Positions 44,127 through 52,464 of a DNA stretch of 64,000 nucleotides are shown here, in pieces (positions within the stretch are counted from its first letter, which is position 1; each line of letters starts with the position of its first letter). The notes under the pieces are model-generated. The model had not been told where the DNA came from. It ran no database searches and saw only the letters and a list, made by a program, of their open reading frames with translations. Origin of the DNA: Salinarimonas ramus (GTDB lineage: Bacteria; Pseudomonadota; Alphaproteobacteria; Rhizobiales; Beijerinckiaceae); NCBI RefSeq assembly GCF_014645695.1, contig NZ_BMMF01000013.1, positions 153,302-217,301 of the forward strand, in the 5' to 3' direction. The translations under genes were made by a program, and so were the position numbers.

Positions 44127-47100
44127 CGGGCGTGTTCGACGACGCGGAGGCGATCTACGGCCTCACGCCGATGCAGGCGGCGATGCTGCTCTACTCGAGC
44201 GCCGGCGCCGCAGGGACCTTCGTCGGGCAGCTGAGCTGCCGGCTCGCGGGCCCGCTCGACGCGCAGGCGCTGGAGCGCGCCTTCGCGGCGCTTCTCGCGC
44301 GCCATCCGGCGCTGCGCACCGCCTACGCGACGCAGGGTCTCGACGAGCCGCTCCAGGTGGTGAAGGGGCAAGTCGCCCTGCCCTTCCGGATCCTCGACTG
44401 GTCGGCGCTGCCCGCGACCGAGCGCGCGGTGCGCGAGGCGGCCTTCCTGGAGGAGGATCGCGCCACGGCCTTCGCGCCGGACGAGGCGCCGCTCATGCGG
44501 GTCTCGCTGGTGCGCGCCTCGGCCGAGGATCATCTTCTCGTCTGGACGCGGCATCACCTGCTCATGGACGGCTGGTCCATGGCGCTCGCCATCGACGAGC
44601 TTTCCACGCTCTATGCCGCCGAGCGGGACGGCGCCGCGGGGCGAGGCGCCGCGCTCGCGCCGGCGCGCCCGTTCCAGGACTACGTCGACTGGCTCGCACG
44701 GCGCGACACCGCAACGGATCGCGACTTCTGGCGCGAGACGCTGGCGGCCGCGACGGCGCCGACGCCGATGGTGCCGCCCGACGTCGCCGGCGCCGCGCCG
44801 GAGGCGGCCCTCGTCGAGCACGTGCGGCCGCTCTCCGGCGACACGGCCGCGGCGCTGCGGCGCGCGGCGGCCGCCCGCGGCGTCACCGAGGCGACGATCC
44901 TCGCCGCGGCGTGGGCGCTCGTCGTCTCCCGCGAGACCGGGGGCGAGACGGCGCTCTTCGGCCTCACCGCGTCCGGTCGCCCTGCCGACCTGCCGGGCGT
45001 CGAGACCATCGTCGGGCTCTTCCTGGAGACGGTTCCCCTCGGCCTGCCGGTGCCGTCGGACGCGTGCGTCGGGGAATGGCTCGGCCTCGTCGCCGAGAGG
45101 CTCGCCGCCGCCGAGGAGCACGCCCACGTGCCCCTCGCGGACCTGCGTGCCGCCTCGCCCATCCCCGCCGACCAGCCGCTCTTCGACCACATCCTCGTTC
45201 TCGAAGGCACGAGCCTCGCCGGCAGCGTCGATCGCTTCGCGGATCTCGCGGTGCGCGACTATCGCTTCGTCGACCAGACCAACTTCGCCCTCAACGTCGG
45301 CGTCCAGCTCGGCTCGCCGGAGCAGATCCTCGTCGTGCACGATCCCGAGCGCATCGACGGCGAGACCGCCTCCGCCCTCGCCGCCGCCTTCGAGACGGCA
45401 ATCCGGGCGTTGTCTGGAGACCCCACCCGCCGCCTCGGCGAAATCGCGCTCGCGGATGCGGCTTACGCGGATTTCCTCGTAAACGACGTGAACGCCACCG
45501 CAACGGACTTCGCGGATCGCCGCCCGCTCCTGCGCCGGATCGAAGAGCAGGACCCGGCCGCGATCGCCCTCGTCTCCGAGGAGGGCAATGTCACCTACGG
45601 CGCTCTGTGGGACGCCTCGGGCGCGCTCGCGAGCGATCTCGTCGCGGCCGGCGTGGGGCGCGAAGACATCGTCGCGCTCCTCCTCGAGCGCGGCGCGCTC
45701 CTGCCGCTGGCGATCCTCGCGACGATGCGCGCCGGCGCGGTCTACCTGCCCCTCGACCCGCAGGACGCGCCGGAGCGACTGGCAGGCCTCCTCGCCGAGG
45801 CGGGCGCCGTACGCGTGCTGACCACCGACGCCCACGCGGATCGCGTCGCGGCGGCGGGCGTCCCCGTCCACCGCCTCGGCCCGGCGGACCTGGCACGCGC
45901 GCCCGGGGGCCCGCTCGCCCTCCCCGAGCCGGAGCCCGAGGGCGCGGCCTACGCGATCTTCACGTCGGGCTCCACCGGCCGGCCGAAGGCCGTGGTCAAC
46001 ACCTGGGCCGGCCTGCAGAACCGGCTCGACTGGATGCAGGCCGCCTACCCGATCGGGCCGGGCGAGCGGGTCCTGCACAAGACGCCGACGACCTTCGACG
46101 TCTCCGTCTGGGAGCTGATCTGGCCGCTGACCGAGGGCGCGACCATGGTGATCGCGGCGCCGGGCGGGCATCGCGATCCGGACTATCTGCGCGACCTGAT
46201 CGTCGCGCAGCGCGTCACGCTCTGCCATTTCGTGCCCTCGATGCTGCGCGCCTTCCTCGCCGCGCCAAGCGTCGAGTCCTGCCGCTCGCTGCGTCGCGTC
46301 ATCTGCAGCGGCGAGGCGCTCACGGGGGCCGATCGCGACCGGGCGCACGCACGCCTGACCGCGAGCCTGCACAATCTCTACGGCCCCGCGGAAGCCGCCA
46401 TCGATGTCAGCGCTCACGATTGCGCCCGCGACGAAGACACCCCCGAGCCGCCCATCGGGCGAGCCATCGCCAACACGGCGCTCCACGTGCTCGACCGCGA
46501 CCTGCAGCCCGTCCGGCGCGGCGGCACGGGCGAGCTCCACATCGGCGGCGTGAACCTCGCGCGCGGCTATCTCGGCCGGCCGGGCCTCACCGCCGAGCGC
46601 TTCCTTCCCGACCCCTTTGCGCAAACGCCCGGCGCGCGGATGTACCGGACGGGCGACCTCGCCCGGCGCCGCTCCGACGGCGCCCTGCTCTATCGAGGGC
46701 GCCGCGACGGGCAGGTCAAGCTGCGCGGCATGCGCATCGAGCTCGGCGAGATCGAGGCCGCGCTCGCCGCGCTCGACGAGGTCGCGGAGGCGGCGGTGAC
46801 GCTCTCCCCCGGCCCGGACGGGAGCCCGCGCCTCGTCGGGCACGTGGTGCCGAAAGGCGCCGACTCGACGCCGGATACGCTCGCCGCGCGCCTCGCCCGC
46901 GTGCTGCCGGAGGCGATGGTGCCGACGGCCTTCGTCATGCACGAGCGCCTGCCGCTCTCCCCGAACGGCAAGCTCGACCGCCGCGCCCTCGCCTCTCTCG
47001 CGGCCGACGACCGGGCTCGCGGCGCGGGGCCGGAGCGGGTCGCGCCGCGGACGGAGGAGGAGGGCATCGTCGCCGAGATCTGGTCGGAGGTGCTGGGCAT

Positions 47101-47347
47101 CCCCGACATCGGCGTCACCGAGGACTTCTTCGCGCTCGGCGGCCACTCGCTCCTCCTGGTCCAGATCGCGGCACGCCTGCGTCAGCGCTTCGACGTGGAG
47201 ATCTCGCTGCGCGCCCTCTTCAACGCCCGCACGGTCGAGGCCATGCTCGACGTCGTGCTCGACGCCGAGCTCGCGGCCCTCGACCCACAGGAGCGCGCGG
47301 CGCTCCTCGCCGAGATCGGACCGGCGCGCGAGGGCGGTACGGCGTGA
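44123..47347 (+). CDS. NRPS module: C-A(Ser)-PCP
   Basis: 1074 aa from ATG 44123, which overlaps the preceding stop (ATGA) and has GAGGAGGG upstream; the longer frame from 43961 is not needed. C domain 8-450 (HHLLMDGWS 144-152), A domain 465-960 (IFTSGSTGRPKAV 612-624, NLYGPAEA, SPNGKLDR), PCP 975-1050 (GGHSLLL, Ser1009). The specificity residues D-V-W-H-I-S-L-I-D match the serine code. There is no TE and no E domain, so the chain is handed on, most likely to the GT-NRPS fusion on the other arm. It ends 8 bases from the convergent ATP-grasp gene, with no terminator hairpin seen. Confidence 0.93.
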   Translation: MTGVFDDAEAIYGLTPMQAAMLLYSSAGAAGTFVGQLSCRLAGPLDAQALERAFAALLARHPALRTAYATQGLDEPLQVVKGQVALPFRILDWSALPATERAVREAAFLEEDRATAFAPDEAPLMRVSLVRASAEDHLLVWTRHHLLMDGWSMALAIDELSTLYAAERDGAAGRGAALAPARPFQDYVDWLARRDTATDRDFWRETLAAATAPTPMVPPDVAGAAPEAALVEHVRPLSGDTAAALRRAAAARGVTEATILAAAWALVVSRETGGETALFGLTASGRPADLPGVETIVGLFLETVPLGLPVPSDACVGEWLGLVAERLAAAEEHAHVPLADLRAASPIPADQPLFDHILVLEGTSLAGSVDRFADLAVRDYRFVDQTNFALNVGVQLGSPEQILVVHDPERIDGETASALAAAFETAIRALSGDPTRRLGEIALADAAYADFLVNDVNATATDFADRRPLLRRIEEQDPAAIALVSEEGNVTYGALWDASGALASDLVAAGVGREDIVALLLERGALLPLAILATMRAGAVYLPLDPQDAPERLAGLLAEAGAVRVLTTDAHADRVAAAGVPVHRLGPADLARAPGGPLALPEPEPEGAAYAIFTSGSTGRPKAVVNTWAGLQNRLDWMQAAYPIGPGERVLHKTPTTFDVSVWELIWPLTEGATMVIAAPGGHRDPDYLRDLIVAQRVTLCHFVPSMLRAFLAAPSVESCRSLRRVICSGEALTGADRDRAHARLTASLHNLYGPAEAAIDVSAHDCARDEDTPEPPIGRAIANTALHVLDRDLQPVRRGGTGELHIGGVNLARGYLGRPGLTAERFLPDPFAQTPGARMYRTGDLARRRSDGALLYRGRRDGQVKLRGMRIELGEIEAALAALDEVAEAAVTLSPGPDGSPRLVGHVVPKGADSTPDTLAARLARVLPEAMVPTAFVMHERLPLSPNGKLDRRALASLAADDRARGAGPERVAPRTEEEGIVAEIWSEVLGIPDIGVTEDFFALGGHSLLLVQIAARLRQRFDVEISLRALFNARTVEAMLDVVLDAELAALDPQERAALLAEIGPAREGGTA

Positions 47348-47354
47348 GTCCGCC

Positions 47355-48353
47355 TCAGAGCATCGCGGCGAGGCTCCGGCCGGCCGCGCTGTCGTCGAGG
47401 AGCGGCGCGTAGATCTGGAAGAAGCGCAGGCTCGGATGGGCGTTGCCCTCGATCACGGTCGCGCCGTCCCGGGAGACCGCGAGGTCCCAGCCGACATAGG
47501 GCAGGAAGGGGAAGAGCGCGCCGAGCCGCCGCGTGAGCGCGAGGACCTCCTCCCACGCCTCCACCCGCACGCCTGCGATGGGCTCGGCTGTATCGGGGTG
47601 GCGGTCGAGCCAGTCGAGCCGGTTTCCCGGCCCGACGCGCACGGCGCGATCGAGCACGCCGGTCCGCGGATCGATGCGCGCGACGACGCCGCCGGCGCTG
47701 AAATTGTCGACCTCCCCCGTCCCGGCGGCGCCGAAGCGGTGCACGGCGCCGATCAGAACGGGCTCCCCGCCGTTCCGATCGAGCGTCACGAGACGGATCG
47801 TGTTGAGCGAGCCCGGGTTGATCGCCTGCGCGTACTCGGCCTGACGCACGAAGGCGGTGGCGACGAGCTCGGAGCCCGGCTGCGCCAGCGCCTCCTCGAC
47901 GCTGCGCACGCGCGCGACGGAGAGCCCCTTCTTGCCGAAGACGGGCTTGACCACGCCATAAACTTCGCGCGCGATGCTCTCCTCGAACCGCGCCCGGCCG
48001 TCCTCCCGCCAATGCCAGCGGCCGCGATGGCTGTGGCCGAAGACCGTGGGGTGCGGCACGCCGGCGCTCTCCAGCGCCTGCGCGAACAGGAGCTTGTCGT
48101 CGAGCACGGAGGCGCGATGGCCGTTGAGCCCGTGAAGCGCCGTCTCGCGATGGAAGTTCGAGACGCAGGCTCCGCGGTCGATCCCCGCCTGATCGTACCA
48201 GGAGCCCTCCAGCGGGTGGAAGCCTTCCGCGACGTAGCGAAGGCGCCGCCACGCGGGCATGGCGGGATCGCCCGCGCGCGCCTCGGCGAGGTAGCGCGGC
48301 GCGTGCCGCTTCAGGAAGCCGGCGCGCTTCCTCAGATATCGGACGCCTCCCAT
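47355..48353 (-). CDS. Sugar-transfer-associated ATP-grasp protein
   Basis: 332 aa. The pattern fits the sugar-transfer associated ATP-grasp family (PF14397 type): a Lys-rich ATP loop (VVKPVFGKKGLSV), SLNTIRLVTL, AVHRFG...VDNFSAGG (shortened), and the metal-binding E-G-N near the end (VIEGNAHPSL). Such proteins sit in polysaccharide or amino-acid-sugar ligation loci. I chose ATG 48353 with GGAGAC upstream; the frame stays open further but without a better start. It faces the NRPS gene tail to tail and is divergent from the TupA-like gene. It shares an architecture with the gene at 49482, suggesting an old duplication. Confidence 0.75.
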   Translation of the reverse strand: MGGVRYLRKRAGFLKRHAPRYLAEARAGDPAMPAWRRLRYVAEGFHPLEGSWYDQAGIDRGACVSNFHRETALHGLNGHRASVLDDKLLFAQALESAGVPHPTVFGHSHRGRWHWREDGRARFEESIAREVYGVVKPVFGKKGLSVARVRSVEEALAQPGSELVATAFVRQAEYAQAINPGSLNTIRLVTLDRNGGEPVLIGAVHRFGAAGTGEVDNFSAGGVVARIDPRTGVLDRAVRVGPGNRLDWLDRHPDTAEPIAGVRVEAWEEVLALTRRLGALFPFLPYVGWDLAVSRDGATVIEGNAHPSLRFFQIYAPLLDDSAAGRSLAAML

Positions 48354-48525
48354 CGTGTCTCCGTCGAAAAGCCGCTTTGCAAGCGCATCCCAATGCGCCG
48401 CGAGCGCGATTGGTTCGGTGAACCTATCGGGGTGATCCGCGTTCGCGCAGCATTGCCCTCGCGGGGCCGCTCCGCGAGCCGTTCCTCTGCGCACCGTCTC
48501 CCGGTGCACACGCCCCTGGTGACCG

Positions 48526-49485
48526 ATGCTCGACCTCGAGAGATACGTGCCGACGCGAGTGCGCGCGCGGCTCAAGCCGCTCCTCCATGCGGCGCGGCGG
48601 GCGCGATGGGCGATCGACGACGAGCTGCCGGCCCGGTTCGTGGTGCGCCGGCAGTACCGGGCGCGCAACGGCGTTCTCCCGAACCTGGACGATCCGCGCG
48701 ACCTCAGCGAGAAGATCTGCTGGATGAAGCTCTACGGCATGTCGGATCTCCACCGGCGCTGCTCGGACAAGCTCGCCGTGCGCGACGTCCTCGCCGAGCG
48801 CCTCGGCGCCGAGCGGGCCGCGAGCCTGCTGCCCGCGCTGCTGCTGGCGTCGAAGCACCCGAGCGACCTCGTGCCGGAGGCGATCGAGGCCGAGAGCTTC
48901 GTCGTGAAGACGAGCCACGATTGCGGCACCGTGATCGTCGTGCCCTCACGCGAGCGCTTCGACTGGGAGAAGGCGCGCCGGACACTGGAGCGGAGCCTGA
49001 GGCGGGATTTCTCCAAGGTCTTCAAGGAGCGGCAATATGCCGGCATCCGCCCCCGCATCCTGGTGGAGGAGATGCTCCACGGCGCGAACGGCGGGCCGCT
49101 CGACGACTACAAGGTCTTCTGCTTCTCGGGCGAGCCGTGCCTCGTCCAGGTCGACACGGGCCGCGACACCGGCCACCGCCAGGCCTTCTACGATCTCGAC
49201 TGGCGCCGGATGCCCGTGCGTCGGCACTTCGCGCCGGTCGAGACGGACGTCGCGCGCCCGGCGCGTCTCGACGAGATGATCGACGTCGCGCGCGCGCTCT
49301 CGGCCGGCTTTCCGTTCTGCCGGGTGGATCTCTACGCCACGCGCGGCGGCATCGCCTTCGGCGAATTGTCCTTCACGCCGGATGCGGGGCTCGGGCGCTT
49401 CGAGCCCGCCGCCTTCGAGCGCGCGATGGGCGATCGCCTCGATCTCTCCGCTCTGCGGGCGGCATCCGCCGGGGCGCGGTCGTGA
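48526..49485 (+). CDS. TupA-like ATP-grasp protein
   Basis: 319 aa. It matches the TupA-like ATP-grasp family (PF14305 type): LPNLDDPRDLSEKICWMKL near residue 51, FVVKTSHDCGT, ILVEEML, DYKVFCFSGEP and the closing GELSFTPDAG. The founding member, TupA of Bacillus, takes part in teichuronopeptide synthesis, joining amino acids to a glycan. Here it may add an amino acid to a sugar of the product or of a surface glycan (inference). Its stop overlaps the GTG start of the next ATP-grasp gene, so the pair is coupled. Confidence 0.8.
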   Translation: MLDLERYVPTRVRARLKPLLHAARRARWAIDDELPARFVVRRQYRARNGVLPNLDDPRDLSEKICWMKLYGMSDLHRRCSDKLAVRDVLAERLGAERAASLLPALLLASKHPSDLVPEAIEAESFVVKTSHDCGTVIVVPSRERFDWEKARRTLERSLRRDFSKVFKERQYAGIRPRILVEEMLHGANGGPLDDYKVFCFSGEPCLVQVDTGRDTGHRQAFYDLDWRRMPVRRHFAPVETDVARPARLDEMIDVARALSAGFPFCRVDLYATRGGIAFGELSFTPDAGLGRFEPAAFERAMGDRLDLSALRAASAGARS

Positions 49486-50501
49486 TCGGCGGCGTCGTCC
49501 GCCGGCTGCGGGTCGTGCGCCGCCTCCTGGAGATCGAGCGCGGCGCCGGCGGCAAGCGTCGGCCGGACCTGTGGGCGCGCGGCTTCGTCTCGCAGCGCGC
49601 CGCGCTCTACCCCCTCGACCGCCACCCGCGGGCGCTCTTCCTGAGCGACTGGGAGATCGAGCATCGCCTCGCGCGAGCGAACCCGGACAGCGCCATCGCC
49701 TTTCTGGAGAACAAGGCCTTCTTCCACGCCTTCCTCGCCTGGAGCGGCCTCGCCGATCATGCAGCCGAGATGATCGGCATCCTCGCCGACGGCGTGCCGA
49801 CCCTCGCGGCCGGCCGGACCGATCTGGAGAGCGCCTTCGCCGAGGGCCGCCTCGTCTGCAAGCCTGTCTCGGGCGCCGGCGGGCGCGACGTCGTCGTCGC
49901 GACCAGTCCCGGCGACCTGCCACGGGACCGCGGGCCATACGTCGTCGAGCGCTTCATTCCCCAGCACGCCTATGTCGCGGAGATCTTCCCGTCGAGCCTC
50001 AACACGATCCGCATCCTGACGCTCCGCGGCGCCTCGGGCGAGCCCTTCGCCGCGGCGGCGGTGCATCGCTTCGGGGTGGCGGCGTCGGCGCCCGTCGACA
50101 ATTTCAAGCGCGGCGGCCTCTCCGCCCTCGTCGGCCTCGAAACCGGACGGCTCTCTGCCGCGCGCTCGAACCCGGGCCTGCACGCCCGCGACGTCCACAG
50201 CCACCATCCGGATACGGGGGCGCCCATCGACGGCGTCGTCGTGCCCGGCTGGGAGGCGGCGCGCGGGCTCGCCCTCGACCTCGCGGCGCGGATCCCGGGC
50301 CTGCGCCTCGCGGGCTGGGACGTCTGCGTCTCGCGCGACGGGCCTCGGGTCGTCGAGGGCAACGCGCGCATCCCCAATCCCAACCTCATCCAGGCGCACG
50401 GGCCGCTCCTCGGCGACCCGCGCATCCGCGACGCGCTGTGGCGCATGGGCGTCCTCTCCGACCGCCGGCGACGGGAGGCGGAGAAGGCGTCGCGCGGGTG
50501 A
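49482..50501 (+). CDS. Sugar-transfer-associated ATP-grasp protein (second copy)
   Basis: 339 aa from a GTG start at 49482 that overlaps the upstream stop by 3 bases. Features are those of the gene at 47355: VCKPVSGAGGRDV (ATP loop), SLNTIRILTLRG, AVHRFGVAASAPVDNF and the metal-binding VVEGNARIPNPN. The two proteins are clearly related but diverged. It forms a unit with the TupA-like gene. No glycosyltransferase is directly beside it; the nearest are those in the synthase operons. Confidence 0.75.
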   Translation: MIGGVVRRLRVVRRLLEIERGAGGKRRPDLWARGFVSQRAALYPLDRHPRALFLSDWEIEHRLARANPDSAIAFLENKAFFHAFLAWSGLADHAAEMIGILADGVPTLAAGRTDLESAFAEGRLVCKPVSGAGGRDVVVATSPGDLPRDRGPYVVERFIPQHAYVAEIFPSSLNTIRILTLRGASGEPFAAAAVHRFGVAASAPVDNFKRGGLSALVGLETGRLSAARSNPGLHARDVHSHHPDTGAPIDGVVVPGWEAARGLALDLAARIPGLRLAGWDVCVSRDGPRVVEGNARIPNPNLIQAHGPLLGDPRIRDALWRMGVLSDRRRREAEKASRG

Positions 50502-50627
50502 TGCGCTCGCGGGCGCGGTCCCCGCGCAGGCCGCTCGTGCCTCGCCGCACCGCCCGGCGCCTATCGCGGAACCGGCGCCTGCGCCATGCTGCAGGCGCGC
50601 AATCCAACCGGGACGATCCCCACCCGC

Positions 50628-51875
50628 ATGCACACGTTCCTCCGCGAGAACGCCCGCTGGATCGGGGCGGGCTTCCTCCTCACCTTCGCCTCGGCTTTCG
50701 GCCAGACCTGGTTCATCGCCCTCTTCGCCGGCGCCATCAAGGCCGAGCACGGCCTCACCGACGGCAGCTGGGGGACGCTCTACACGATCGCGACCCTGTC
50801 GGCGGCAGGCCTGATGTTCTGGCGCGGCTCCATGGCCGACACGATGCGCCTCGCCCACCTCGCCCCGCTCACCGCCGGCATCTTCGCGCTCGCCGCGATC
50901 GGCATGGCGGCGGCGCAGTCGATCTGGATGCTGGGGATCTGCGTCTTCCTGCTGCGCTTCTGCGGCCAGGGCATGTTCAGCCACATCGCCATGACGGCCA
51001 TGGGCCGCTGGTTCCAGGCCCGCCGCGGCCAGGCGGTCGCCCTCGCCAATCTCGGCCATCCGGCGGGCGAGATCGCGGTGCCGTTCGTCGCCGTTCTCGC
51101 CGCGGCGAGCCTCGGCTGGCGCCCGACCTGGATCGGCGTCGCGCTCGTCCTCGTCCTGGCGATCGCGCCGGCGCTCTGGGCGCTGCTGCGCGAGGAGCGG
51201 GCGCCTCGCGGCAGGCACGAGACGGCGCTGCGCCCGGGCCTCCACGGGCGCGAATGGCAGCGCGGCGACGCCGTCCGCCATTGGCTGCTGCCCGCGCTCC
51301 TGCCCGTGCTGCTGACGCCCGGCTTCATCGCCACGGTCGCCTTCTTCCACCAGTCGCACATCGCCGCCGTGAAGGGCTGGACACTGGTGGAGATGGCACC
51401 CGCCTATTCCGCCTTCGCCACGACGACGGTGGTCTCCGCGCTCGCCGCCGGCTGGGCGGCGGACCGGTTCGGGCCGCAGCGCCTCCTGCCCGTCTTCCTC
51501 CTGCCCATGGGCATCGGCATCGCCCTCGTGTACCCGGCCGAGCAGGTCACCGCCTGGTATGCCGCGCTCGGCGTCATCGGCATCACCCAGGGGACCGCGA
51601 GCGCCCTGTGGGGCGTCCTCCTGCCCCAGGTCTACGGCACGCGCCACCTCGGCGCGATCCGCTCGCTGGCGACGACGATCATGGTGGTCTCGACCGCCAT
51701 CGGACCGGGGATCACCGGCGTCCTCATCGATCTCGGCATCGGCTTTCCCACGCAGAGCCTGTTCATGGGCGCCTGGTGCCTCGCCCTCTCCGCCGCCTGC
51801 CTTCTCATCTCGGTACGCCTGACGCACGAGCTCGCCCGCTCGTGGCGCGCGATGGACGCGGAGGGTCCGGCGTGA
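50628..51875 (+). CDS. Major facilitator superfamily transporter
   Basis: 415 aa from ATG 50628, or 429 aa from ATG 50586; neither has a strong ribosome binding site, and the shorter begins nearer the first helix. Twelve hydrophobic segments can be read, with the short cytoplasmic loop GRWFQARRGQAVALA between helices 4 and 5 and a basic central loop (about residues 195-235). The substrate cannot be told. It could be a second exporter for the cluster or an unrelated carboxylate-type MFS protein. The 126 bases before it show no clear promoter. Confidence 0.8.
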   Translation: MHTFLRENARWIGAGFLLTFASAFGQTWFIALFAGAIKAEHGLTDGSWGTLYTIATLSAAGLMFWRGSMADTMRLAHLAPLTAGIFALAAIGMAAAQSIWMLGICVFLLRFCGQGMFSHIAMTAMGRWFQARRGQAVALANLGHPAGEIAVPFVAVLAAASLGWRPTWIGVALVLVLAIAPALWALLREERAPRGRHETALRPGLHGREWQRGDAVRHWLLPALLPVLLTPGFIATVAFFHQSHIAAVKGWTLVEMAPAYSAFATTTVVSALAAGWAADRFGPQRLLPVFLLPMGIGIALVYPAEQVTAWYAALGVIGITQGTASALWGVLLPQVYGTRHLGAIRSLATTIMVVSTAIGPGITGVLIDLGIGFPTQSLFMGAWCLALSAACLLISVRLTHELARSWRAMDAEGPA

Positions 51876-51881
51876 TCACGC

Positions 51882-52150
51882 CTAGCGGGGCGGCGTCTCG
51901 TCGTCGGAGCCGTAGTAGAGCATGTCCGAATGGATCTCGACGATGCCGGCATGCGTATTCGCATCGATGAGACCGGACACCGCCATGCCGCGCTCGCGCT
52001 GGAAGTCCGCGATGGCGCGCTTGGTGTCGTCGGTGACGATGCCGTCGATCGGGCCCGGGTCGTAGCCGAGATCGCGCAGCATGGTCTCGAGGCTCTCGAG
52101 CTCGCCCCGCGCGAGATCGTGGCCTCATCCCCATATCGGCGGACGATCAT
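51882..52150 (-). pseudogene. Peptidoglycan-binding protein, probably frameshifted
   Basis: From ATG 52082 a 66-aa frame gives the core of a PG_binding_1 domain (LRDLGYDPGPIDGIVTDDTK, then IADFQRERGMAV). The frame stays open upstream for 14 codons to a stop without a start, and those codons (ARGELESLET) read as real domain sequence. A second frame starts at ATG 52150 after GGTGAGGACGGA and gives MIVRRYGDEATISRG. Joining the two at about 52105-52115 by a one- or two-base shift would give one protein of about 87 aa. So this is either a sequencing error or a broken gene at the edge of the restriction island. Confidence 0.5.
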
Positions 52151-52464
52151 TCCGTCCTCACCCTCTCATAAATGAGACGCGCTCATGCGGCTCGCAGCTC
52201 TCCGTGGGCTCGCGCCGCGAACGCCGTTGTCGATGGCTCTAACCTTCTTCAGATCGGTCTTTGCCCACGCGAGAGCGACTTCAGCTTTGTCTGGCGCGGA
52301 TCCAATTGCGGCTGCGAGGTGCTATCCTCGGAGGTCGCCTCGTTCTTGATGCCCTTCCCGAGCAGCTCTTCGTTGGAGGCAGAACCGCCCATCTGCTTCA
52401 AGGCCATAAGCGCAGGCAGCATGAGAGCGTGGCAAGGCGCTACGACTTTCTACATCGCGAAACG
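52151..52464. other. Non-coding gap next to the restriction island
   Basis: 314 bases with lower GC than the synthase region. I see no gene, no tRNA fragment and no copy of the tRNA-Lys 3' end that would mark an integration site. Confidence 0.4.

Noticed and set aside
47436..49481. Plus-strand frame leading into the second ATP-grasp gene
   Set aside because: It covers an opposing ATP-grasp gene and the TupA-like gene; only the part from GTG 49482 is protein-like.
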